Assembly: GCA_964418595.1 (NCBI GenBank)
Contig: CAYQMF010000008.1
Span: forward strand, 35,345 to 99,344
Direction: 5' to 3'
Length of the DNA stretch: 64,000 nucleotides
DNA from: CAYQMF01 sp964418595
GTDB taxonomy: Bacteria > Planctomycetota > UBA1135 > UBA2386
The notes beneath the pieces were generated by a model. That model was not told the DNA's origin and ran no database searches. It was given only the letters and a program-made list of their open reading frames with translations. Both the position numbers and the translations under genes were made by a program. Shown piece by piece: positions 16,204 through 24,197 of the stretch (position 1 is its first letter; the number at the start of each line of letters is the position of its first letter).

Positions 16204-18231
16204 GACGGCGGCCGCAACGTCTACCTGCTCAAAGGCGATGCGACCGGCGACACCTGCTGCAACTGGCAGCCGGTGCCGGCGCCGCAGACGTCGATCACGA
16301 CGCCGCACACGCCGACCTACCTGCGGCCCACCGACAACCCCTTCATGCGCTACGTGTACGTGAAGCCCCCGGTGCCCGGCCTCGACCCGACCGAGCTGTG
16401 TTTCGAGCCTGCCTGCGTGAAGGCGCCGAGCGGCGTGGCCCTGTGGCTGCCGTTCGACGAGACGAGCGGCACGAATGCGTTCAATGTGCTGTCGCTGTTT
16501 GGCGCACCGGATGGCAAGCACCTGGGCGGTCCCACGCCCGGCGGCGGACGGGTCGGGCAGGCCCTCTCGTTCGACGCCGTCGACGACCGCGTCGTCGTCG
16601 CCAATCACGGGCTGATCGACATCGCGACCGGCGACTTCACGATCGATGCCTGGATCAGGACGCCGGCCTTCACCTCGACTCGGCCGATCGTCGACAAGCG
16701 CGCCAACGTCGGCGGCCAGACCTTCGGCTACTCCCTCTACGTGCGCTTCAACTCGTCGGCCGGAACGTACCACGTCGGCGTGCAGCTCGCCGACGGCACG
16801 AGCACGAACTACGAGTCGCCGCCGGTGCCGTACGTCCCCGGCACCTGGCATTTCGTGGCCGCGAGAGTCGACCGCGACGGCACCTCGCATCTCGTGTTCG
16901 ACGGCGCGTCCTACCCGTTCGCCCCGGGCCATCAAGGCCCGCTCACCAACACGTCGTCGCTGCAGGTCGGCAGGAACTGCCCCGGCCAGCTCGACTTCCG
17001 CTTCAGCGGCGAGATCGACGAAGTCGAGGTCTTCCGCCGCGCGCTGTCCGTCGACGAGTTGCGCGACCTGTGGCGGGCCGGCTCCGAGGGCAAGTGCAAA
17101 GAGGACTGCTTCCTGCCGCGCGAGTTGTCGTTCTGCTTCAACCAGAACGTCGTTACGGCGAAGGGCTGGATCTGCAACGCGACCGCATCGCCGCAGACCT
17201 ACACGTACTGGTTCCAGGGGCTCGCCGGGGGCGCCGGCTGCACCATCCCGGGGCCGACCACGTTCACGCCGGCGAGCCCGCAGACGCTCCTCGTGCCGGC
17301 CGGCAAGTGCCTGCCGCTCACAGTCAGCATCGCGCGTCCACCGTCGATGACCGCGCTCAACCTCGTCGGCTGCTACGAGATGCTGGTCGAGTCGACTTCA
17401 GGTGAGGTGTTCACCTGCCACGGTGCCGTGCGCGACCGTCGCGACATCTGCGTCACCGGCACCGGCTGGGATGACAAGATCACGATGCTGGCACATCGGA
17501 CCCCCCAGGCGCTGGGGCCGGTACGCGTCACGAACTCAACTGCGGCTCCAATCACGTTGAGCTACCGCTTCCGTGTGGTCGACCACGACGGCGAGACCGA
17601 CGCAGAGGTGTTGAGCCTCGATGGCCTTCCGCCGGGAACTGCGCCGACGGGCACCGTGCTCCTTCCGGCTGGCGGCTACGCCGACCTGGCGATCGGCGCC
17701 GAGTTCGTCGAGTACGGCGGACTCGACCGCTTCACGCTCGTGCTCGAAGCAGACACCGACGGCGACGGCGAGCAGGACTTCCTCGGCGGGCGGGTGCTGG
17801 CCTGCTACGCCGGAGCGGGTTCGCCGCCGGTCTACTCCGGCGTTGCGGCGCCAACGACCGTGGGTACGCCGTCGATCGCGACCAGCCGCAATCCTGCAGT
17901 CGGCGACGCCGGGTTCCAGGTGGAGGCCGAAGGTCTGGTACCGAACGGCACGGCCGTGTTCCTGATGTCATTCGCTCTCGCCCCCCAACCGCTGCCGCTG
18001 GCGCTCCTCGGCGGCCAGCCCGGCTCGTACGCCTACCCGGACCTGACGACGGTGAACTCCAAGGTCGTCACGGCCGACGCGTCGGGTCGCGCGATCAGGC
18101 GGATGCCGATCCCTGACAATCCCGGGCTCGCGGGCGCGGTCCTGCACTGGCAGGTATTCGCGGTGGACGTCGCGCTTCCCTACGCGCTACCGTTGGGCAA
18201 CTCGAACGCGATGAGCGTCACGATCCAGTGA
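16156..18231 (+). CDS. C-terminal part of the frameshifted beta-repeat/LamG protein
   Basis: This open frame continues the broken gene from 15145 and is in the same frame as its start, since three single-base insertions add up to three. Its only early start is a TTG, so it may not be translated alone. It holds the last Delta-60-like unit (GGRNVYLLKGDATGD), then a LamG module (ALWLPFDETSGTNAF, DFTIDAWIRTPAF, GEIDEVEVFRRALSVDEL), a Cys-containing linker (EGKCKEDCFLP), two beta-sandwich-like stretches, and the shared C-terminal beta domain ending in SNAMSVTIQ. The LamG part resembles that of the divergent neighbour (both have FRR.L and GKCK after the module), so the two genes are partial paralogues. 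Confidence 0.7.
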   Translation: MRPTTAASPRWARPIVDGGRNVYLLKGDATGDTCCNWQPVPAPQTSITTPHTPTYLRPTDNPFMRYVYVKPPVPGLDPTELCFEPACVKAPSGVALWLPFDETSGTNAFNVLSLFGAPDGKHLGGPTPGGGRVGQALSFDAVDDRVVVANHGLIDIATGDFTIDAWIRTPAFTSTRPIVDKRANVGGQTFGYSLYVRFNSSAGTYHVGVQLADGTSTNYESPPVPYVPGTWHFVAARVDRDGTSHLVFDGASYPFAPGHQGPLTNTSSLQVGRNCPGQLDFRFSGEIDEVEVFRRALSVDELRDLWRAGSEGKCKEDCFLPRELSFCFNQNVVTAKGWICNATASPQTYTYWFQGLAGGAGCTIPGPTTFTPASPQTLLVPAGKCLPLTVSIARPPSMTALNLVGCYEMLVESTSGEVFTCHGAVRDRRDICVTGTGWDDKITMLAHRTPQALGPVRVTNSTAAPITLSYRFRVVDHDGETDAEVLSLDGLPPGTAPTGTVLLPAGGYADLAIGAEFVEYGGLDRFTLVLEADTDGDGEQDFLGGRVLACYAGAGSPPVYSGVAAPTTVGTPSIATSRNPAVGDAGFQVEAEGLVPNGTAVFLMSFALAPQPLPLALLGGQPGSYAYPDLTTVNSKVVTADASGRAIRRMPIPDNPGLAGAVLHWQVFAVDVALPYALPLGNSNAMSVTIQ

Positions 18232-18265
18232 TGCCGCGAACGACGCGCCGCGCTCCGCGCAGACT

Positions 18266-19294
18266 CTACCCGCCGTGCTTGCGGAGGAACTCGGCCTCGA
18301 TCGGCTTCAGCCGCTTCCACGGCAGGCGATAGAGGCGCAGGCGCTTGACCTCGCGCAGCAGCTTGACGATCCAGCCGTCCCGGTCGCGCACGAGCTGCGG
18401 GTAGGCGGCCTCCTCGCGCCAGTGCACGAGGATCGCGCTCAGCAGCGCGACAGCGTCGCCGTCGGCGGCGTGGCGGGCGAGCACCGGCAGGAACGCCGAG
18501 AGCTGCGCTCGCTCCGCCGCCTGCAGCCAGCGTGAACGGGCTGCCTCGCGGGCGGCTTGCGCGGGGTAGTGCCGCGCCAGCACGAGCAACCGGTTGCGCT
18601 CGCCGATGGGGTCCTTGCCGTCCGCGGTCTTCCTGATCGAGCCGCCGCCCACGTGGCGGACGCTGGCCCTCGGCTCGTAGCCGAGGCGGTGGCCGGCGGC
18701 GCGCACGCGCAGGCTGAAGTCGACGTCCTCGTAGTACATGTGGAAATCGACGTCGAGGCCGCCCAGGTCCTGGTAGACCGCGCGCCGGTACATGGCGCAG
18801 CAGCCGGAGATCCCGAACACGTCGTCCTCGCGATCGCGGCGGCCGTCGTCGGGCTCGCCCTGGTCGCGGTCGACCCAATACAGATCGTCGCGCTCCGCGA
18901 TCCCGGTGGTGTAGAGGCGCCTGCCGTCGGGGTAGAGGATCTTCGGAGCGACGCCGGCAAGGCCAGGGTCGGCGCGCAGGCGCTGCACGAGCGCGGCGAG
19001 GCAGCCGGCGTCGACTTCGGTGTCGGTGTTCAGCAGGCACACGAACTCGCTGCGCGCCGAAGCGACCCCGAGGTTGTTGGCGCTCGCGTAGTTGTTCGCG
19101 CGGTTGCGCAGCACGCGCACGTGCGGGAAGTCGCGCGCGAGCAGCTCGAACGACGCGTCGGTGGAGCCGTTGTCGACGACCACAACGTCGAGCCCGGGAT
19201 ACGCCTGCGCCGACACCGCGCGCAGGCACGGGCCGAGGAACTCGGCGCCGTTCCAGTTGACGATGACAACGGCGAGCGAGGGGGAGTCGGTCAC
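18266..19294 (-). CDS. glycosyltransferase family 2 (rhamnosyltransferase-like)
   Basis: 342 aa. A GT-A fold is clear: VVIVNWNGAEFLGPCLRAV at the N-terminus, VVVDNGSTDAS near residue 38, the metal/nucleotide-binding LLNTDTEVD near 90, and the acceptor-side YYEDVDFSLRVRAAGH near 190. This pattern is typical of GT2 enzymes that add sugars in O-antigen or capsule synthesis. The C-terminal ~110 residues are helical and basic (LREVKRLRLYRLPWKRLK), suggesting peripheral membrane contact. It is divergent from the second GT2 gene. Donor and acceptor cannot be told from the sequence. Confidence 0.88.
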   Translation of the reverse strand: MTDSPSLAVVIVNWNGAEFLGPCLRAVSAQAYPGLDVVVVDNGSTDASFELLARDFPHVRVLRNRANNYASANNLGVASARSEFVCLLNTDTEVDAGCLAALVQRLRADPGLAGVAPKILYPDGRRLYTTGIAERDDLYWVDRDQGEPDDGRRDREDDVFGISGCCAMYRRAVYQDLGGLDVDFHMYYEDVDFSLRVRAAGHRLGYEPRASVRHVGGGSIRKTADGKDPIGERNRLLVLARHYPAQAAREAARSRWLQAAERAQLSAFLPVLARHAADGDAVALLSAILVHWREEAAYPQLVRDRDGWIVKLLREVKRLRLYRLPWKRLKPIEAEFLRKHGG

Positions 19295-19403
19295 GGCAGG
19301 TCGCGTTGCGCGGGCCGATCACACCGCGCCCACTGAAGCAACGCCAGCGCGAAGGCCGAACAACGTCGACACCGGCCGCATCGCTCGCAACACTACCCCC
19401 ACC

Positions 19404-20177
19404 TTGGCACCTCCCGACTCCGGCATCCAGCGCCATCGCCCGCAGGCCTCCTTCGCCGGCCTCACGCCCATCGCCGAGGCGGACCTCCTTCTCACGGTCG
19501 TCGTACCGTGCTTCAACGAAGCCGCGACGGTCGAGGCGCTGGTGCGCCGCGTGCAGAGCGAGCCCACGCGCAAGGAGATCGTCATCGTCAACGACGGCTC
19601 CACCGACGGGACGACCGAGATCCTCGATCGGCTCGGCAAGGAAGACGGCATCCGCGTGATCCACCAGCCGCGCAACCAGGGCAAGGGCGCCGCCCTGCGC
19701 GTGGGGTTTGCGGCGGCGAAGGGCAACGTCGTCGTGATCCAGGACGCCGACCTCGAGTACGACCCGCACGAGTACGGCGTCCTCCTCAAGCCGATCGTGC
19801 AGGGCAAGGCCGACGTCGTGTTCGGCTCGCGCTTCCTGGTGCGCGAGTACGCGCGCGTACACCTCTACTCGCACTACCTCGGCAACCGCATGCTCACGAT
19901 GGTCAGCAACATCTGCACGGGGCTGAACCTGACCGACATGGAGACCTGCTACAAGATGTTCCGCGCCGAGGTCGTCAAGAAGCTCGACCTGCGCAGCCGG
20001 CGCTTCGATGTCGAGCCGGAGATCACCGCGAAGGTGGCGCGCCTCGGCTGCCGGGTGTACGAAGTCCCCATCTCCTACTCCGGGCGCGACGCGTCCGAGG
20101 GCAAGAAGATCCGCTGGCGCGATGGCTTCGGCGCCCTCTGGGCCATCGTGCGCTACCGCTTCTGGCGGCCGAGCTGA
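19404..20177 (+). CDS. glycosyltransferase family 2, dolichyl/polyprenyl-phosphate type
   Basis: About 257 aa if translation starts at the TTG at 19404. The frame is open upstream through the start of the divergent GT2 gene, but no good ATG is near the conserved region, so the start is uncertain. Motifs match the DPM1/polyprenol-phosphate glycosyltransferase group: LTVVVPCFNEAATVEALV, IVNDGSTDGT, QGKGAALRVGF, and VVIQDADLEYDP with the DxD metal site. The C-terminal VYEVPISYSGRDASEGKKI is characteristic of this group. It lacks the membrane segments of GtrB-type relatives, so it is probably cytoplasmic and acts on a lipid carrier. lexA follows 16 bp later. Confidence 0.85.
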   Translation: MAPPDSGIQRHRPQASFAGLTPIAEADLLLTVVVPCFNEAATVEALVRRVQSEPTRKEIVIVNDGSTDGTTEILDRLGKEDGIRVIHQPRNQGKGAALRVGFAAAKGNVVVIQDADLEYDPHEYGVLLKPIVQGKADVVFGSRFLVREYARVHLYSHYLGNRMLTMVSNICTGLNLTDMETCYKMFRAEVVKKLDLRSRRFDVEPEITAKVARLGCRVYEVPISYSGRDASEGKKIRWRDGFGALWAIVRYRFWRPS

Positions 20178-20193
20178 ACCCCCTACACACCCC

Positions 20194-20805
20194 ATGGCCT
20201 ACACCGAGCCCGGCCGCACGCGCGAGAAGGTGTTCCGCTTCGTGCGGGATCGCCTGCTCGCCGGCTCGCCGCCGACCGTGCGCGAGGTGCAGGAGGCGAT
20301 GGGCTTCCGCGCGGTCGAGTCGGCGCGCCGCCAGCTCGACGGGCTCGTCGCGGAAGGCCGGCTGGCCAAGACGCCGGGCCTGTCGCGCAGCTATCGTCTC
20401 GCCGAGCGCGGTGGACGCACGCGGCCGCCGGTGCTCGTGCCGATGGTCGGGCGCGTGCAGGCGGGCAACTGGCACGCGGCCATCGAGAATCCCGACGGCT
20501 GGGTCACCCTCGACGGCGAGAGCCGCGGCGACGGTCACTTCGCCCTCGAGGTGCGCGGCGACAGCATGAGCGGCGCCGCGATCCTGCCGGGCGACGTCGT
20601 GATCGTGCGCCGCCAGGAGAAGGCCGAGTCCGGCGACGTGGTCGTCGCGCTGGTGGGCGAGGAGGCGACCGTGAAGACGCTGCGCCGGCGCGGTCGCCGC
20701 ATCGAACTCGTGCCCGCCAACCCCAGCTACCCGGTGCTCACCCCCGACCCGAAGGACCTCGCGATCCTCGGCAAGGTGGTCGAGGTCCGGCGCCGGCTGG
20801 ACTGA
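20194..20805 (+). CDS. lexA: LexA repressor (SOS regulator)
   Basis: 203 aa, close to E. coli LexA. The N-terminus is the winged-helix DNA-binding domain (SPPTVREVQEAMGF, ESARRQLDGLVAEGRL). The S24 self-cleavage domain follows: scissile Ala90-Gly91 in RVQAGNW, nucleophile Ser124 in RGDSMSG, and general-base Lys161 in ATVKTLRR, spaced as in known LexA proteins. It would repress DNA-damage genes and self-cleave when RecA is activated. The gene sits 16 bp after the GT2 gene, so it may lack its own promoter and the usual autoregulatory box directly upstream. Its stop codon lies within the first arm of the repeat structure at 20802-20913. Confidence 0.93.
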   Translation: MAYTEPGRTREKVFRFVRDRLLAGSPPTVREVQEAMGFRAVESARRQLDGLVAEGRLAKTPGLSRSYRLAERGGRTRPPVLVPMVGRVQAGNWHAAIENPDGWVTLDGESRGDGHFALEVRGDSMSGAAILPGDVVIVRRQEKAESGDVVVALVGEEATVKTLRRRGRRIELVPANPSYPVLTPDPKDLAILGKVVEVRRRLD

Positions 20806-20913
20806 GAGGCTGTGAGAGAAACCAGAATACAGCCTCTCAGCATGTCCCTGGCGGCCGCCTCCGCGGCCGCGTCAGAGCCTGAGAGAGGATTCTCAGGCTC
20901 TGAGAGGCTGTGA
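20802..20913 (+). promoter_or_regulatory. nested inverted/direct repeats between lexA and pseudouridine synthase
   Basis: Arm A (CTGAGAGGCTGTGA, 20802-20815) contains the lexA stop. It is repeated exactly at 20900-20913, just before the next GTG start. The complement ACAGCCTCTCAG at 20829-20840 can pair with either copy. A second perfect 12-bp stem is formed by CAGAGCCTGAGA (20873-20884) and TCTCAGGCTCTG (20891-20902) and overlaps the downstream copy of A by three bases. Two GCGGCCGC palindromes lie between. The likely Shine-Dalgarno GAGAGG of the downstream gene is inside the second copy of A, so pairing could hide it. Mutually exclusive folds of this kind suggest an attenuator or translational switch, or a protein operator. 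There is no T-tract for a terminator. Confidence 0.5.
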
Positions 20914-20914
20914 C

Positions 20915-21847
20915 GTGACCGGGCGCCTGCGGCAGACGGTGCGCGTGCCGGCGCAGGCGGCGGGGACGCTCCTGCTCGACTACCTGTGTGCGCGCTTCGC
21001 GTACCACGATCGCGCCACGTGGCAGCGCAAGATCGAGGTCGGCGAGGTCGAACTCGACGGCGCGCGCGTGCGCACATCGACCGTGCTGCTGCGCGGCGCG
21101 GTGTTGAGCTACGAGCGCGCGCACACCGAGCCGGCCGTGCCTCTCGACGTGCCGGTGCTGGTGGAAGGCGACGGCTGGATCGCGGTCGACAAGCCTGCCG
21201 GCCTGCCGGTGCACGCCGACGGTGCCTTCGTGCGCCACACGCTCGTGCACCAGCTCACCGCGCGGCGCGGCGGCACCATCCAGCCGGCGCACCGGCTCGA
21301 CCGCGAGACCAGCGGCGTGCTCCTCGTCGCCACCGACCGGGCGCGCGCGCGCGACCTGCAGTTGCAGTTCGCGGAGCGGCGGGTCACCAAGGTCTACCTC
21401 GCGGTCGCGCAGGGCGTGATCACCCAAGACGAGCAGCGGATCGAAGACCCGATCGGCCAAGCACCACGCAGCGAGATCACGATCCGTCGCGCCGCCCTGC
21501 CCGGTGGTCAGGAGGCGAGGACCGACCTGCGCGTGCTCCAGCGCGGCAAGACCTGCACGCTGGTCGAGGCACACCTGCACACCGGCCGCACCCACCAGAT
21601 CCGCGTCCACCTCGAAGCCATCGGCCACCCGCTGGTCGGCGAGATCCTGTACGGCCGTCCCGACGCCGACTACCTCGCCTGGCTGCGGCACGTGAAAGCG
21701 GGCGGCGCACCGGCGTGGCGCGAAGGTCGCCCCGTCGACCACCACCTCCTGCACAGCGCACGGCTGACCTTCGCGGATCGCGACCAGACCCGCACCGTCG
21801 AGGCCCCGATGCCGCCCGCGCTGCGGGCGTACCTGGAGGCAAACTGA
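20915..21847 (+). CDS. RluD-family pseudouridine synthase
   Basis: 310 aa from a GTG start preceded by GAGAGG at a suitable distance. An S4-like N-terminal RNA-binding region (residues ~15-75) is followed by the RluA/RluD catalytic domain. The family motif HRLDRETSGVLLVA near residue 128 contains the catalytic Asp, and GRTHQIRVHLEAIGHPLVG near 225 is the second conserved block. It isomerises uridines in rRNA or tRNA; the target position cannot be told from sequence alone. The stop is one base from the next start, and expression may be controlled by the repeat structure just upstream. Confidence 0.9.
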   Translation: MTGRLRQTVRVPAQAAGTLLLDYLCARFAYHDRATWQRKIEVGEVELDGARVRTSTVLLRGAVLSYERAHTEPAVPLDVPVLVEGDGWIAVDKPAGLPVHADGAFVRHTLVHQLTARRGGTIQPAHRLDRETSGVLLVATDRARARDLQLQFAERRVTKVYLAVAQGVITQDEQRIEDPIGQAPRSEITIRRAALPGGQEARTDLRVLQRGKTCTLVEAHLHTGRTHQIRVHLEAIGHPLVGEILYGRPDADYLAWLRHVKAGGAPAWREGRPVDHHLLHSARLTFADRDQTRTVEAPMPPALRAYLEAN

Positions 21848-21848
21848 G

Positions 21849-22670
21849 GTGTTGCTGCACGGCACGTCGAGCTGGTCGGAGAAGAGCTGGAAGGGCGTCT
21901 TCTATCCGCCGGGGATGCCGGCCGGCGACTACCTCACCCACTACGCGAGCGTGTTCCCGGCCGTCGAGGTCGACGCGACCTACTACGCGATCCCCGCGCC
22001 TTCGGTGGTCGAGGGCTGGGCGCGCAAGACGCCAGCGGGCTTCAGGCTGTGCGCGAAGTTCCCGCGCAGCATCGTGCACGGCGGCGACGGTCCACGCCCC
22101 GACGCGGCGCGCGTGCTCCTCCCCGCCGCGGTCGGCGACGAGGTGAAGCAATTCCTCGACGTGATGGCGCTGCTCGGCGACAAGCTCGGGCCGCTCGTGG
22201 TGCAGTTGCCGTTCTTCAACCGCGACGCGTTCCCCACTGCGAGGCCCTTCCTCGATCGCCTCGACGCGTTCCTCGGCACGTTGCCGCGCGGGTTCCGCTA
22301 CGCGGTCGAGGTGCGCAACAAGTTCTGGCTGGGCAAGCCGCTCGTCGAAGTGCTGCGCGCGCACGCCGCGGCGCTGGTGCTCGTCGAGATCGCCTACATG
22401 CCCCACCCCGCCGACGTGATGCGGCGGCTGGACGTCGTCACCACCGACTTCGGCTACGCGCGGTTGATCGGCGACCGCAAGGCGGTCGACGCGTTGACGG
22501 AGACCTTCGACCGGGTCGTGGTCGACCAGACCGCCTCGCTCGAGCGCTGGGCCGGCGTCCTGCGCGCGCTGATGCCGCACGTGCGCGACGTGTACGTCTT
22601 CGCCAACAACCACTACGCGGGGCACGGCCCCGCGACGATCCGGGAGCTGGTGGCGCGCACGGGAGGGTGA
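21849..22670 (+). CDS. DUF72 (YecE-like) protein
   Basis: 273 aa from a GTG one base after the preceding stop. It has the YecE pattern: GTSSWSEKSWKGVFYP at the N-terminus, a TIM-barrel-like VEVDATYYAIPAPSVV, GFRLCAKFPRSIVH, LGPLVVQLPFF, RYAVEVRNKFW, and the C-terminal VYVFANNHYAGHGPATI. The family's biochemical role is not established. Overlapping placement with a pseudouridine synthase suggests co-expression only. Confidence 0.88.
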   Translation: MLLHGTSSWSEKSWKGVFYPPGMPAGDYLTHYASVFPAVEVDATYYAIPAPSVVEGWARKTPAGFRLCAKFPRSIVHGGDGPRPDAARVLLPAAVGDEVKQFLDVMALLGDKLGPLVVQLPFFNRDAFPTARPFLDRLDAFLGTLPRGFRYAVEVRNKFWLGKPLVEVLRAHAAALVLVEIAYMPHPADVMRRLDVVTTDFGYARLIGDRKAVDALTETFDRVVVDQTASLERWAGVLRALMPHVRDVYVFANNHYAGHGPATIRELVARTGG

Positions 22671-22736
22671 GGGCGATTCAGGAAGGCTCCCCGCCCGCGC
22701 CGATCTGGTAGAAGATCCCCCCCTCCCGACCCGCGA

Positions 22737-24197
22737 ATGGCCCGCACCCCCCTCCAGCGCACGCTCCTGGCCGCGCGCCTGCTCTTCCTCGGCGGCAGTC
22801 TCGGCGGCGTGGGCTACTACACCCTGCTCGCGACGGCACCCGCGTGGGTCGACGCCAAGCGCGATCGGTGGGTGCAGAAGGACACGTGGGAGCTGGACGA
22901 CACGGTGCAGCGCCTCGAGCGCCTCGCCAACCGCAACCCCGACGCCAACCTCCCGGCGCTCGAGCAGTTCGTGCGCGACCTCGGCAACATCCGCCCGGAG
23001 GACCGGGTCATGCCCATCGCGCGCAGGGCGCTCGCCGCGATCGCTCGGATCGAGGAGAACCGCGGCAACGACGCGGCGGCGATCGCCGCGGTCGCGCGCT
23101 CCCTCGTGCTGCAACCCAACGACCTGCCGGGGCAGACCCAGCACGCCCGCCTCCTGTGCAAGAGCCAGGCGACCCAGGCGGAAGGCTTGTTCCGCCTGCG
23201 CGAACTCAACCGCCAGTTGCCGGAGGTGTCGTTCATCGCCGATGCCCTCGCCGGCGAACTGCGCCGCGGTGGCGATGTGGCCGGTGCGTTCGAGGCCCTC
23301 GCGGCCCTCGATGCCAGCGCGCCGCTCTCGACCTGGCGGGTCCGCCCGCTCGACTTCCCGCACTTCATGGAGATGTCGGCACGGCCGAGCGGCGAAGGCC
23401 TGACGATGACGTTCGGCATCCCGGGCGGCATGGACGGCTTCTTCCTCGAGCCGCCCGCCTACATCGGGATGCGGGTGAGCGGCGCGCGCATCCGCGCCAC
23501 GAACCAGGCGGGCTCCGCCGAGGTGCCGCTCGTCGACGTGGTGACGAAGCTGCACGGCCTCAACCGCGTCGGCGCCGACCTGCACCCGCTGTGGAACGTG
23601 CACGGGCACATCGAGATCAGGATCCCGCACCTGCCGCCCGCGTGGGAACACACGATCACGATCACCGCCAACGTCGAACTCGCGCCGTCGCCCGGGATGC
23701 TCGACCTCGCGGCCGACCCGCGCGCGATGCCGCTGGCCCGAGAGCGCGCCGCGGCCGGCGACCCGGCGATGCTGACCGCCATCGAGCGCGCCCGCGCGCG
23801 GGCACATCCGCTGGCGGAGTTCGAGTTCTATTGGGCGGACGGCGACGGCTTCTCCGCCGAACGCAACGCCAAGACCTTGGGGATGGTGCAGGCCTTCGAG
23901 GGTGAGCTGCGCTTCGAAGCGGTGGGCGCACCGCAGGGGAACGCGAGGATCATCCGGCTCGACTTCCCGATGCCCGGCCCGGAGCCGCGCGAGTTCACGC
24001 TCCAGCACATCGAGGTCGTCGACGCGACCGGGGTGATCGACGTGCCGGTCACGGCCGACTCGTACCAGGAGGTCAACCAGATGCGGCGCACGGCCAATGG
24101 CCTCGTCGCGTCGGGCAGCGACCCGTACGTGGTGCTGAAGCTGCCCCGCCGCGCCGAAGGCCTGCAGCGCGCAACCGCACGGGGGACGACCCGATGA
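22737..24197 (+). CDS. membrane-anchored protein of unknown function, partner of CotH gene
   Basis: 486 aa. One hydrophobic segment near residues 12-32 (LLFLGGSLGGVGYYTLLATA) anchors it, and the rest should be extracytoplasmic. Residues ~50-180 look helical with repeat-like spacing (DTVQRLERLANRNPDANL, AAIAAVARSLVLQPND), resembling TPR-type units. Residues ~200-470 are beta-rich without recognised motifs. The last codons overlap the CotH gene (ATGA), so the products are probably made in equal amounts and may act together at the membrane. I do not recognise the family. Confidence 0.7.
   Translation: MARTPLQRTLLAARLLFLGGSLGGVGYYTLLATAPAWVDAKRDRWVQKDTWELDDTVQRLERLANRNPDANLPALEQFVRDLGNIRPEDRVMPIARRALAAIARIEENRGNDAAAIAAVARSLVLQPNDLPGQTQHARLLCKSQATQAEGLFRLRELNRQLPEVSFIADALAGELRRGGDVAGAFEALAALDASAPLSTWRVRPLDFPHFMEMSARPSGEGLTMTFGIPGGMDGFFLEPPAYIGMRVSGARIRATNQAGSAEVPLVDVVTKLHGLNRVGADLHPLWNVHGHIEIRIPHLPPAWEHTITITANVELAPSPGMLDLAADPRAMPLARERAAAGDPAMLTAIERARARAHPLAEFEFYWADGDGFSAERNAKTLGMVQAFEGELRFEAVGAPQGNARIIRLDFPMPGPEPREFTLQHIEVVDATGVIDVPVTADSYQEVNQMRRTANGLVASGSDPYVVLKLPRRAEGLQRATARGTTR

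Noticed and set aside
18180..20195. A 671-codon minus-strand frame across both GT2 genes
   Set aside because: It covers two genes on opposite strands with complete GT2 motifs; its own translation has no recognisable domain.
20802..20913. Simple intrinsic terminator after lexA
   Set aside because: Stems are strong but no T-tract follows, and one arm overlaps the ribosome site of the next gene, so a regulatory structure fits better.
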